From Streptomyces venezuelae (GTDB taxonomy: Bacteria; Actinomycetota; Actinomycetes; Streptomycetales; Streptomycetaceae), in the NCBI RefSeq assembly GCF_008642315.1, contig NZ_CP029192.1, positions 2,232,001-2,296,000 of the forward strand: a stretch of 64,000 nt of DNA, read 5' to 3'. The notes beneath the pieces are model-generated. The model was not told where the DNA came from. It was given only the letters and a program-made list of their open reading frames with translations, and searched no databases. Both the position numbers and the translations under genes were made by a program. Every line of letters begins with the position of its first letter. Position 1 is the first letter of the stretch. Shown in pieces: positions 17,679-25,552 of the stretch.

Positions 17679-19811
17679 TCACAGTCCGGTCGTCGACAGG
17701 AAAGGACTGGGCTCCCCTGCCCAGGACACGTACAGGCCGTCGCGGGCCCGAGTGCAGGCGACGAACAGCAGGCAGCGCTCCGCCAACAGGTCGGCCTCGT
17801 GCTGGAGACGGTCGACGTCCACCGGCGTCACCGCCTTGGGAAACGGCACGGCGCCGTCATGGACGCCGACCACCGCGACGCATCGATACTCCAGGCCCTT
17901 GAACGAGTGCATGGTGCCGACGTTCACCGCGTCTACCGCCGCCGGCCGGTCCGCCCGCAGTCGCTGAGCAGGGATACCGGCCGCCGAGAGACGCGCGGCA
18001 ACGTGGTCGCAGGTCCGGTTGAAGCGGGCACTCACGCCGATGTCACCGGGGGCAATGCCGTCCTCCAGCCAGCTGCGAACGCGTGCGACGAGCGCTGTCA
18101 GCTCCGCCTCCGCGGAGCCGGCCGCATGGGTCTCGGGGCCGCTCCCGTGCAGCGCCGAACGGTACCCGAGTAGCGTTTCGTGACGAGCGTCGTCCTCAAG
18201 CTCCGCGAAGGGGCGCCCAATGAGGAGCGCGGTGGACCAGCTCAGGATCTCGTGCGTGGAGCGGTAGTTCTTGCGCATCTTCGTTGCCCGCCCCGCGACC
18301 TTGATCCCGACCGACTTCAGGGAGACCTTGCTGTCGTAAATCCGCTGGTGCGGGTCTCCCGCGATGAACAGGTCGTCCGGGCGCACCGGGGCGGCGGCGC
18401 GCAGTAGGCGCCACTGGGCGGGGTGCAGGTCCTGGGCCTCGTCGACGACGACGTGCCGATAGCACGGCCCGGCCCGCTCCAGCAGGTCCGCGGCCTCCGT
18501 GCAGGTGCCCAGGTAGGTCCGCAGCCCGTCGGAGGCCAGCCGGGCGGTGAACTCCTCGACGGCGCCCCACACCAAAGGTCGGGCCGCCCCGGGCAGCGCG
18601 CTGCCCCGCCCTTTGCGCTCGGCGGCTTCGTACTGCTCGTACGTACGCAGGTTCTGGGCGAGGACGACGTGCCTGTACTCCTGGGCGAGGAACTGCGGGC
18701 TCCCGGTGAAGCCTGCGGCCCGGGCGGCCTGCTGCCAGCGGGCCGACTCCTCGTCGGCGCGCAGGGGCCGACGCGACGTGGACAGCACTCGCCCGGCGAA
18801 CGCGTCGACGGTCATGATGTCCACCCGGTCCCGGAGTGTCACGTCGTCGACGAGCTCGGCGAGGCCCGCACGCAGGGCGGCCACCAGTGCGTTGGTGTAT
18901 GTGGTGAGCAGGATGCGGTCGCCGTCACGCAGGTGGCCGAGCAGGTGGCGTACGCGGTGCAGGGCGACGACCGTCTTGCCCGTGCCAGGGCCTCCGGTGA
19001 CCTGGGCCGGGCCGGAGTAGGAGGCCCGGTAGGCCACCCGGTGCTGAGACGGGTGCAGGAAGACCCGCCACGCGGCAAAGGGCTTGTCGAGGATCTCGCG
19101 GAGCTCGTCCGATCCGGTGACCAGGGCGATGCGGGTGCGGGTATGCCGGATTGCGGTCTCGTAGTCGCCGGGGTTCACGGGCTCCGAGCTGTCGGCGGCG
19201 GCCAGGTTGACGGCGACCACCTCGCGCCACACGTCCTCCACGGTGAAGCCGGCGGCCAGGTACTCCAGAACCTCCCGCTGGTCCTGGGGGAAGAACGGCG
19301 CGAAGGCCTCCAGCTGCTCCGCACTGGTCAGGACCCGAGCCTGGCGCAGGGTCGTCCCGTCGATGCCGAGGGCAGCGAGGTCTCCGTCCGAGAACCGGGC
19401 GAAGAGCCGCTGCTCGGCGGCAGGGGCGATCCGCTCGTATGCGGGGGTGAGCTCCTCCAGGACGGCGATGTCGCGGATCTCGACGGCCCGGGTGACCGTG
19501 TTGATGCTCGCCTTCTGCTTGACGGCCCAGGCGTTGGCCTCGTCGTGCGGCAGCACGCGCAGCAGGACGTACGTGTCCCCGCTGTCGGGTGCCAGCACGA
19601 CCCCTCGGGTGCCGCGATCGATCCGGATCGTCCGGATGTGCGGGTCCCGGGCGCCTTTGAGCGACTCCAGCTTCAGGCCGGGATCCTTGAACAGCTGGTC
19701 CAGGGTGAGTCGCTCGAACTTCTCCCAGGCGTCGAAGACCCCCTTGCGGACCGTGCCCTGGAGTTTGGGGAGCTGGGAGCAGAAGGCGATGTCGAAGGCG
19801 AGGCGGGGCAT
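17679..19811 (-). CDS. UvrD/Rep-type helicase with RelE-like N-terminal domain
   Basis: A 710-residue superfamily 1A DNA helicase. The motifs are Walker A GGPGTGKT (~273), DEAQD (~456), LFIAGDPHQRIY, MRKNYRSTHE, VGTMHSFKGLEY, and VACTRARDGLYVSW (~684). The first ~130 residues are not helicase: the stretch DPHIRTIRIDRGTRG ... YVLLRVLPHDEANAWA resembles a RelE/ParE-type fold, a fusion I recall from other actinobacterial UvrD proteins. It starts 20 bases after the AIPR stop on the same strand, so the two are almost certainly co-expressed. In Gabija a UvrD-like GajB partners a nuclease; an analogous role with AIPR is inferred. Confidence 0.85.
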   Translation of the reverse strand: MPRLAFDIAFCSQLPKLQGTVRKGVFDAWEKFERLTLDQLFKDPGLKLESLKGARDPHIRTIRIDRGTRGVVLAPDSGDTYVLLRVLPHDEANAWAVKQKASINTVTRAVEIRDIAVLEELTPAYERIAPAAEQRLFARFSDGDLAALGIDGTTLRQARVLTSAEQLEAFAPFFPQDQREVLEYLAAGFTVEDVWREVVAVNLAAADSSEPVNPGDYETAIRHTRTRIALVTGSDELREILDKPFAAWRVFLHPSQHRVAYRASYSGPAQVTGGPGTGKTVVALHRVRHLLGHLRDGDRILLTTYTNALVAALRAGLAELVDDVTLRDRVDIMTVDAFAGRVLSTSRRPLRADEESARWQQAARAAGFTGSPQFLAQEYRHVVLAQNLRTYEQYEAAERKGRGSALPGAARPLVWGAVEEFTARLASDGLRTYLGTCTEAADLLERAGPCYRHVVVDEAQDLHPAQWRLLRAAAPVRPDDLFIAGDPHQRIYDSKVSLKSVGIKVAGRATKMRKNYRSTHEILSWSTALLIGRPFAELEDDARHETLLGYRSALHGSGPETHAAGSAEAELTALVARVRSWLEDGIAPGDIGVSARFNRTCDHVAARLSAAGIPAQRLRADRPAAVDAVNVGTMHSFKGLEYRCVAVVGVHDGAVPFPKAVTPVDVDRLQHEADLLAERCLLFVACTRARDGLYVSWAGEPSPFLSTTGL

Positions 19812-19831
19812 GGCGGGCTTCTCTCCCGTGG

Positions 19832-22030
19832 TTACTGGTCGGTCTCGTCCTCATCCTGGCGGCCCGGTTCGTCGGACTCGTCCGGCTCCTCCAGGTCGCC
19901 CAGCGTCCGCCACGCGAGATCGGCGAGGGTGTCCCCCGATGAGGTGACCCAGCGGGCCGTGCCCTGGTTGGCCACGGGGCGTTCCTCCCATGCGGCCTGC
20001 TCCCACATGAGGGTGATCAGTCCGGAAGGCGAGTACTGCTTGCCGTCGGGGGCCCAGACGATGGGCTTCGTCCGGTGGTTGGTCCATGTGGCCCGGGATC
20101 GCTGCGGGTCTTCCGCCAGCCAGTCCCTGAGCGCGTCGGCTTCCGTCGGGTAGGCCGTGCTGAGGGCGAGCGGCTCGCCCTCGGGCAGTACCCGCTTGTC
20201 GACGAGGATCTGGACGGCGTTGGGGCGGCGACGCTTGCGAGTCGGTCGGACGCGGCGGTACGTGTCCGGAGCGGAGCCGTCCTTGCCCTCTGCCATGGCC
20301 TCCACGACCCGTTCGGAGACCTCTCGGCACCGGTCGACGTCCGCACATACGGCTCGGATCTGCGGGCGCCGCTCGGAGAGCCCGTCGATGACCTGCATGG
20401 TGACGGGCAGCAGCCGCTCGACGATCTCCTTGGTTTCCGCCTTGGCGTCGCCGGCCCAGGTCAGCTTGGTGTCGGGCTCGTCGATCCCCTCGGTGTCGAG
20501 GAGCCGGAAGACCAGATGGGCCAGCAGGTACGTGCCGTGCTCCGTCAGCGCGGCGGCCCTGCCCTCATAGCGCTTACGGAGGTCGAGAAGGGAGCGGCGC
20601 ACCTCCCGGACCACCTGGACAGCGTTCCACAGCAGGTAGACACCCGGCCTCGGGCGGAACAGCACGTCATAGACCCCCTGCGGGCCACGCTCCCACAGCG
20701 GGTCGAGGGCGAGCGCGATCCGGGCCGCGTACTGGCTGTCGGCATGGGCGCAGGCCAGAGCAACGGCCGCCTCGACCACGGTGCAGCCGGACTCCTCGGG
20801 AAGGTCGACCTCGCTGCGCTGCACCCCGTATTCCAGGCCGAGTTCCGCCCGCATCTCGTCCAGGATGTCCCCCTGTACGGGATCGAGGGCGACGAAGTCG
20901 CGGTCGCCCACGCTGTTCTGGCGGTTGGTGGCGCGCGTGGTGTCGCTGGCGAACTCCTGGGCCGCGTGCGTGACGATGATCCGTACGCCTATCTTCGCCT
21001 CGGCCGCCGCGTCCTCCTTCTGCAACGCCTCGGCCACCGCGCGCACGGTCTGGGCGCCGTTCACCACGCTGGCGTTGTGCAGGGTCAGCATCAGGGGCTT
21101 CTGCTGGGGAGCACGTGCCGACCGTTCAACCTTCTCCACACGATCGCAGAGCACGGTGATGCCGTTGTTGTAGTACCAGAAGTTGGCCGGCTCCTCGGTG
21201 AGGGTGGCGATCAGTGAGTTGTTGATGGGCGTCCGGCCCAGGGGCTTGCGGATGTTCAGGTTGAACAGGTTCGTCCCATGCTGCTCCGCCCAGTCGGCGA
21301 CCTGCTCGGCGTCTACGACTCCCTGGTAGGACTCGTACAACGCGTCGGATCCCATGCCGAACCAGGGGAACAGCTCGGCGGACAGGACCACCGGCTCGGG
21401 TGCCTGGTCGGCTCGTACGGAAGCCCAGATCTCCGGAGCCAGGATGATCCGGTGGCCCAAGACGTCGCCGTACCGGTTGAACTCCTCCTCCCCGTTCTTG
21501 ATCGCCTGCATGAAGCCGTCGCCGGGCATGTCGGGCCGCATCATCACCACGACCTGGGTGACGGGGACGGTCCCCCGGTCCATGACGGATTTGGCGTACT
21601 CGGCCAGCCTGCGGCCCCGCGGGTTGAACGGGGCGAAGTTCTCCTCGTCGATGAGCCTGAGGCCCGCGAGGAGCTCGAGTACGGCCTCGCGCTCGCCCTT
21701 GGCGTATCCCTTCGCGCTCCACTTGCTCTGGACGAGGTACACGTGCGGCTTGGCCCCCTCGACCACCGCGATCGCGTCTATGCCCTGGTCGAGGTCCCCG
21801 TCGATGACGGTGGCTGCGGCTTCCTCCGGGCTGAAACCGGCGACGATCCGCACGGCCTGCGCGGCCAGCGCCCTGGAGGTGCGGCGCGTCTCGAACGCCT
21901 CCCCCGAGCACTTGGCCGCCAGGTCGCTGGTGTCCAGCAGATCGCCGTACACCTTCTGGAGGGCGTTGGCCACCTGCCTCACCTGGGTGTTGAGATCAGG
22001 CTGGCCGCCCTTGGGCTGCTGCGCGTTCAT
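19832..22030 (-). CDS. AIPR family (abortive infection phage resistance) protein
   Basis: A 732-residue AIPR protein. The N-terminal region has GDLDQGIDAIAVVEG (~77-91) and VYLVQSKW (~97-104), a D...QxK arrangement typical of PD-(D/E)xK nucleases. The AIPR core has FWYYNNGITVLCDRV (from ~283) and NASVVNGAQTVRAVAEAL (from ~319). The last ~110 residues (KPIVWAPDGKQYSPSGLITL) look like a RAMA-type DNA-reading domain, which is less certain. Family members are linked to abortive phage defence. GGGAGGGAA precedes the ATG. It lies between the kinase (77 bases upstream) and the UvrD gene (20 bases downstream). Confidence 0.85.
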   Translation of the reverse strand: MNAQQPKGGQPDLNTQVRQVANALQKVYGDLLDTSDLAAKCSGEAFETRRTSRALAAQAVRIVAGFSPEEAAATVIDGDLDQGIDAIAVVEGAKPHVYLVQSKWSAKGYAKGEREAVLELLAGLRLIDEENFAPFNPRGRRLAEYAKSVMDRGTVPVTQVVVMMRPDMPGDGFMQAIKNGEEEFNRYGDVLGHRIILAPEIWASVRADQAPEPVVLSAELFPWFGMGSDALYESYQGVVDAEQVADWAEQHGTNLFNLNIRKPLGRTPINNSLIATLTEEPANFWYYNNGITVLCDRVEKVERSARAPQQKPLMLTLHNASVVNGAQTVRAVAEALQKEDAAAEAKIGVRIIVTHAAQEFASDTTRATNRQNSVGDRDFVALDPVQGDILDEMRAELGLEYGVQRSEVDLPEESGCTVVEAAVALACAHADSQYAARIALALDPLWERGPQGVYDVLFRPRPGVYLLWNAVQVVREVRRSLLDLRKRYEGRAAALTEHGTYLLAHLVFRLLDTEGIDEPDTKLTWAGDAKAETKEIVERLLPVTMQVIDGLSERRPQIRAVCADVDRCREVSERVVEAMAEGKDGSAPDTYRRVRPTRKRRRPNAVQILVDKRVLPEGEPLALSTAYPTEADALRDWLAEDPQRSRATWTNHRTKPIVWAPDGKQYSPSGLITLMWEQAAWEERPVANQGTARWVTSSGDTLADLAWRTLGDLEEPDESDEPGRQDEDETDQ

Positions 22031-22107
22031 GCTCTTGTTCCCTCCCCTTGGCGGAACCGACAGGCCCCGCCACCTTGCTGGCCCCCGAACCGCCTGCCGA
22101 ACGGCGT

Positions 22108-23685
22108 TCAGGGTGCCTGGCCGTCCAGATCCAGCCGTATCAGCGACAGCGCCTCGGCAATCTCCGCTGTCAGCTCGTCCGCGGGCCCGTAGACGACGTT
22201 CAGGTCGCCGTGCAGCGGTTCGAGCACGAACAGGGCATCAGCCGCGCGGCCCTGGGCGAGCAGCAGCATGCCGATGTCACGGCGCAGTTCGAGGGCTTCC
22301 TCACTGGCATCGCTGTCCACGGACCGGACGATGGCCAGCACTGATTCCAGTGCCGTGAGCGCCTCCGTCACCTGACCGAGTTCGGCGCGGCAGCGGGCGG
22401 CCTGGGCACGGCAGGCGCGGGCCCGCGCGCTCGTGGGCCCCGCGATGCGCCCGTACGCGTCGGTGAGCGCATTGAACTCGGGCAGGGCGGCGCGGTAGTC
22501 CCCGCCCAGGAGCCGGATGGCCGCTCGCTGGGTGCGCAGTTCAAGCACCTGCCGGTTGTCGGTGCCGAGGCCGCGGGCGGCCGGTTCGATGACCTCGCTC
22601 AGCACCTCCGCGGCCTGCGCGAACCGCTCCTCTTCCAGGAGGGCGTCGGAGTGCGCGTACGCCTCCTTGATGTCCGCCCTGAGTCCGTCCGGTACGGGCA
22701 CGGGCGCGGGGGCCGGCTCCCCGGAAGGCGCCTGGGCGGCCACCGGCCGGGGGCGGGAGCGGGGCGCGTACGGGTGGCGGAACAGCCCGGTCGGGTCCGG
22801 CGCTCCGGCCGGGCCGCTCTCGCCGGGCGCCGGTTCCTGGCCTGCCTGCGGGAGGAACGGCCGCAGCCGCTCGTACACCTCCTGGACGTCGGCGGGCCTC
22901 GCCTCCGGGGCCTTACGGAGCAGGTGCAGGACGAGGTTTTCCAGGGCGGCCGGGACCTCGGGGCGCATCTGCCGGAGAGGTGTGGGGGCTGCGCTGACGT
23001 GCTGGTACATGAGCGCGAACTCACTGTCCGCCTGGAACAGGGCGTGTCCGCAGAGCAGTTCGTGCAGGACGCAGCCGAGTGCGTAGAGGTCCGTCTGCGG
23101 GGTGACACGTCCGCCGCGGACCTGCTCGGGTGCCATGTACTGGGACGTCCCGATCGGGCTTCCGGTCGCGGTCAGCTTGGTCGCGTCGGTGCGCAGGATG
23201 GCCGCGATGCCGAAGTCCAGGACCTTCACGGTCCCGTCCCGGGCGACGAGGACGTTGCCCGGCTTGAGGTCCCGGTGGATCACCGGGACCTCGTGGGCGT
23301 GCGAAAGCACGGTGGCCACCTGCGCGGCCACGGCCACAGCCCAGCTCACCGGCAGCGGCCGGGCCGGGTCCACGTAGCCGGACAGCGGAACGCCCTCGAC
23401 CAGCTCCATGACGAGGAACAGACGCTCGTGGGTGTCGTCGAGAACGGCGTCGTAGACCTGCGGCACGCCGGGGTGCTGGATACGGGCCGTGATCCGGGCC
23501 TCACGCCGGAACCGCTTGGCCAGCTCGTCCGCCATCTGCGGAGAGGTGACGGCCTGGGGCCGGATGAGCTTCACAGCGACGGGCCGGTCGAGTACGGCGT
23601 CGTAGCCGCGCCAGACGTCGCCCATGCCGCCGTGGCTGAGCTCCTCCAGGAGTTCGTAACGTCTGGCAATCACCTGCTGCGGCAC
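22108..23685 (-). CDS. Soluble serine/threonine protein kinase with helical repeats
   Basis: A 525-residue Hanks-type kinase: glycine loop LSHGGMGDVW (~16-25), VAVKLI lysine, catalytic HRDLKPGN (~137-144), DFG (~156), and GTSQYMAPEQ activation segment. The kinase domain ends near residue 270. A proline-rich linker and ~200 residues of tetratricopeptide-like helices follow (AEVLSEVIEPAARGLGTDNR onward). There is no membrane helix or PASTA domain, unlike PknB-type receptors, so it acts in the cytosol. The GTG at 23685 is preceded by GGGGCGGGGG and begins just before the domain; the longer frame is arginine/proline-rich. The same strand continues into AIPR and UvrD, suggesting a signalling role for this kinase in a defence unit. 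Confidence 0.85.
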   Translation of the reverse strand: MPQQVIARRYELLEELSHGGMGDVWRGYDAVLDRPVAVKLIRPQAVTSPQMADELAKRFRREARITARIQHPGVPQVYDAVLDDTHERLFLVMELVEGVPLSGYVDPARPLPVSWAVAVAAQVATVLSHAHEVPVIHRDLKPGNVLVARDGTVKVLDFGIAAILRTDATKLTATGSPIGTSQYMAPEQVRGGRVTPQTDLYALGCVLHELLCGHALFQADSEFALMYQHVSAAPTPLRQMRPEVPAALENLVLHLLRKAPEARPADVQEVYERLRPFLPQAGQEPAPGESGPAGAPDPTGLFRHPYAPRSRPRPVAAQAPSGEPAPAPVPVPDGLRADIKEAYAHSDALLEEERFAQAAEVLSEVIEPAARGLGTDNRQVLELRTQRAAIRLLGGDYRAALPEFNALTDAYGRIAGPTSARARACRAQAARCRAELGQVTEALTALESVLAIVRSVDSDASEEALELRRDIGMLLLAQGRAADALFVLEPLHGDLNVVYGPADELTAEIAEALSLIRLDLDGQAP

Positions 23686-23812
23686 CGTGCCCCCGCCCCG
23701 TCGTGTTTCTGTCGCCGACGTGCGTACCGAGGTGGTGTCGGCCGGCCCGACATGTCGGGACCAGTGTGGTGGGGGTGGCGATCTTCCGTCCAGGGGAGGG
23801 CGGGAACGTCTG

Positions 23813-24313
23813 TCACATATGGCCGAGAACTGCCGTTGCGTCCCGGCTCCGCCGGTCGCGCTCGGCCCACACGATCTTGCCGGGCGCCCCGTCGGGGCGC
23901 GGGCCCCAGCCCCAGCGGTCGGCGAGGGCAGCGACGAGGAGCAGGCCGCGACCCTCGGTACGGTCCGGGCCGGGGAGGCACGGTGCGGCCACGGGCGTCC
24001 GCTCGCCACGGGTGTCGGTCACCTCGATCCGCACGGGAGCGATGGGCTGCGCGGGCACGGTGAGCCGTACGTGGAAGTCCCGGCCGGGCACGCGGCCGTG
24101 TTGGACGGCGTTCGCGCTGAGCTCGGCCACGAGGAGGACGACCGCGTCGTGCGCCTCGGTACTGTACGGGATCCCCCAGGCGTGCAGCCGCTCCGCGCAC
24201 AGCCGGCGGGCGAGTCGGGCGCCGCGGGGCGTAGAGGTGAACCGCATCTCGAAATGGTGGGTGGGCATGGCCGGTTGGGTGGGGGTGCTGGTACTGGCGG
24301 GGTTGCTCGTCAT
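23813..24313 (-). CDS. RsbW-like ATP-binding regulatory protein
   Basis: A 166-residue GHKL-type ATPase domain. The N box is LLVAELSANAVQHG (~58-71) and the G1 box is VEVTD-like IEVTDTRGE; glycine-rich GRGLLLVAALADRWGW is near 123. This is the anti-sigma-factor kinase fold that streptomycetes carry in many copies, often beside XRE/DUF5753 and DUF397 genes as here. It starts at ATG 24313 with GGAG upstream, divergent from the XRE gene. It ends 127 bases before the Ser/Thr kinase and may be the first gene of that transcript. Confidence 0.8.
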   Translation of the reverse strand: MTSNPASTSTPTQPAMPTHHFEMRFTSTPRGARLARRLCAERLHAWGIPYSTEAHDAVVLLVAELSANAVQHGRVPGRDFHVRLTVPAQPIAPVRIEVTDTRGERTPVAAPCLPGPDRTEGRGLLLVAALADRWGWGPRPDGAPGKIVWAERDRRSRDATAVLGHM

Positions 24314-24423
24314 GGCTCCACGGTGAGCCGTGGTGGCGTAGCGTAACCATGGGTGACGCGCCGTCGCGTGCCGCTTGTACGCGGGCGGGCGGTGCGGTGT
24401 ACGCACGCGGAGGGGTGGCGGCG

Positions 24424-25281
24424 GTGCGGGACGATGACGCGGAGGCCGGGCGGGAGCCGGTGGGACAGCGCCCGGAGGACGAGCCGGGACAGGGCGTGGT
24501 CACGGCGTTCGGGCAACAGCTGAAGCTGTTCCGGACCCGGGCGGGGCTGGAACGTGCGGAGTTCGGGAAGCTGGTGGGGTACGCGGCACAGTCGATCGCG
24601 TCGTTCGAGCAGGGACGGCGCATCCCGCCGCCGAGGCTCATCGACCAGTCGGACGACGTACTGGACGCGGGTGGTGTCCTGAAGGCACTGAAGGAGGAGG
24701 TGGCGCGGGCGCAGTATCCGGCGTTCTTCCGGGACGTGGCGAAGCTTGAGGCCGAGGCGGTTGAGCTGCACGTCTACGACACTCACGTGGTCAATGGCTT
24801 GTTGCAGACCGAAGAGTACGCGCGAGCAGTTTTCCGGATGCGGCGCCCATTGCTGGACGAAGACACCACCGAGCAGAGGTTGTCAGCACGGTTGGGGCGC
24901 CAGGAGATCTTCTCGCGTCGGAGGCTGCCGACGCTCAGCTTCGTTATCGAGGAGTCGGTGCTGACACGACCCATCGGAGGCCGAGAGGTCATGAGGGGCC
25001 AGCTGGAACAGGTCCTGCTGCACGGCCAACGTCGGAATGTCGAGATCCAGGTCATGCCCAACGAACGCGAAGAACACAGCGGACTCGCAGGCCCTTTCAC
25101 CTTGATCGAGACGAGCGAGGGGCGCTGGATCGCCTACGTAGAGGTGCAGAAACACAGCCGCCTCTACACCGACCGCGAGACAGTCAGGGAAATGGAAGTG
25201 CAGTACGGCATCCTGCGGGCGCAGGCGTTGACGCCGCGCGAATCCCTGACCTTCGTCGAGAAACTGCTGGGAGAGAGATGA
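24424..25281 (+). CDS. XRE-family regulator with DUF5753 domain
   Basis: A 285-residue protein. The N-terminal helix-turn-helix (~25-80: FGQQLKLFRTRAGLERAEFG then LVGYAAQSIASFEQGRRIPP) is followed by the ~180-residue DUF5753 domain (HVVNGLLQTEEYARAVFRMR, YVEVQKHSRLYTDRETV). These regulators usually act with a small DUF397 protein, and the DUF397 frame starts within this gene's stop (ATGA). The GTG at 24424 follows GGAGGGG by ~8 bases; an ATG at 24349 is an alternative without family support. It is divergent from the HATPase gene, so their shared 110-base region probably holds both promoters. Confidence 0.85.
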   Translation: MRDDDAEAGREPVGQRPEDEPGQGVVTAFGQQLKLFRTRAGLERAEFGKLVGYAAQSIASFEQGRRIPPPRLIDQSDDVLDAGGVLKALKEEVARAQYPAFFRDVAKLEAEAVELHVYDTHVVNGLLQTEEYARAVFRMRRPLLDEDTTEQRLSARLGRQEIFSRRRLPTLSFVIEESVLTRPIGGREVMRGQLEQVLLHGQRRNVEIQVMPNEREEHSGLAGPFTLIETSEGRWIAYVEVQKHSRLYTDRETVREMEVQYGILRAQALTPRESLTFVEKLLGER

Positions 25282-25491
25282 ACGACAAGATACCCGAGCC
25301 GCGTCTGCCGGACCTGGCGTGGTTCAAGAGCAGTTACCAGCAGCGGCGAAGGCGGTCAGTGCATCGAGGTGGCCGCCATCCCCGGCACCGTGCACGTCCG
25401 GGACTCCAAGCAGCTCGGCGGCCCCGTGCTGACTCTCGGCCCCGCCGCCTGGGCCGGGTTCGTGGAGCTGGCGGCCGGCCACACGGTCTGA
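25278..25491 (+). pseudogene. DUF397 gene with frameshift
   Basis: The first 20 codons read MNDKIPEPRLPDLAWFKSSY, the DUF397 start. The rest of the domain (SGEGGQCIEVAAIPGTVHVR, then DSKQLGGPVLTLGPAAWAGF) lies in another frame and ends at TGA 25489-25491. One extra C at 25337-25338 (TTACCAGCAGC where TTACAGCAGC is expected) accounts for it. Everything after the slip is intact, so this is either a very recent mutation or an error in the read. The start overlaps the XRE stop by four bases. Confidence 0.8.
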
Positions 25492-25502
25492 GGCGGCGCG
25501 GT

Positions 25503-25533
25503 GCCCTCGTACACCAGTGAGGTGTACGAGGGC
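25503..25533. terminator. Bidirectional terminator hairpin
   Basis: A perfect 13-bp stem, GCCCTCGTACACC and its complement, with loop AGTGA. It lies between the plus-strand DUF397 gene and the 3' end of hsdR on the minus strand, and is placed to stop both transcripts. Confidence 0.8.
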
Positions 25534-25552
25534 ATCGACACGTGCCGAGGGG

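Noticed and set aside
22108..24009. Longer start (24009) for the Ser/Thr kinase
   Set aside because: The extra 108 codons overlap the HATPase gene, are Arg/Pro-rich, and a good ribosome site precedes GTG 23685.
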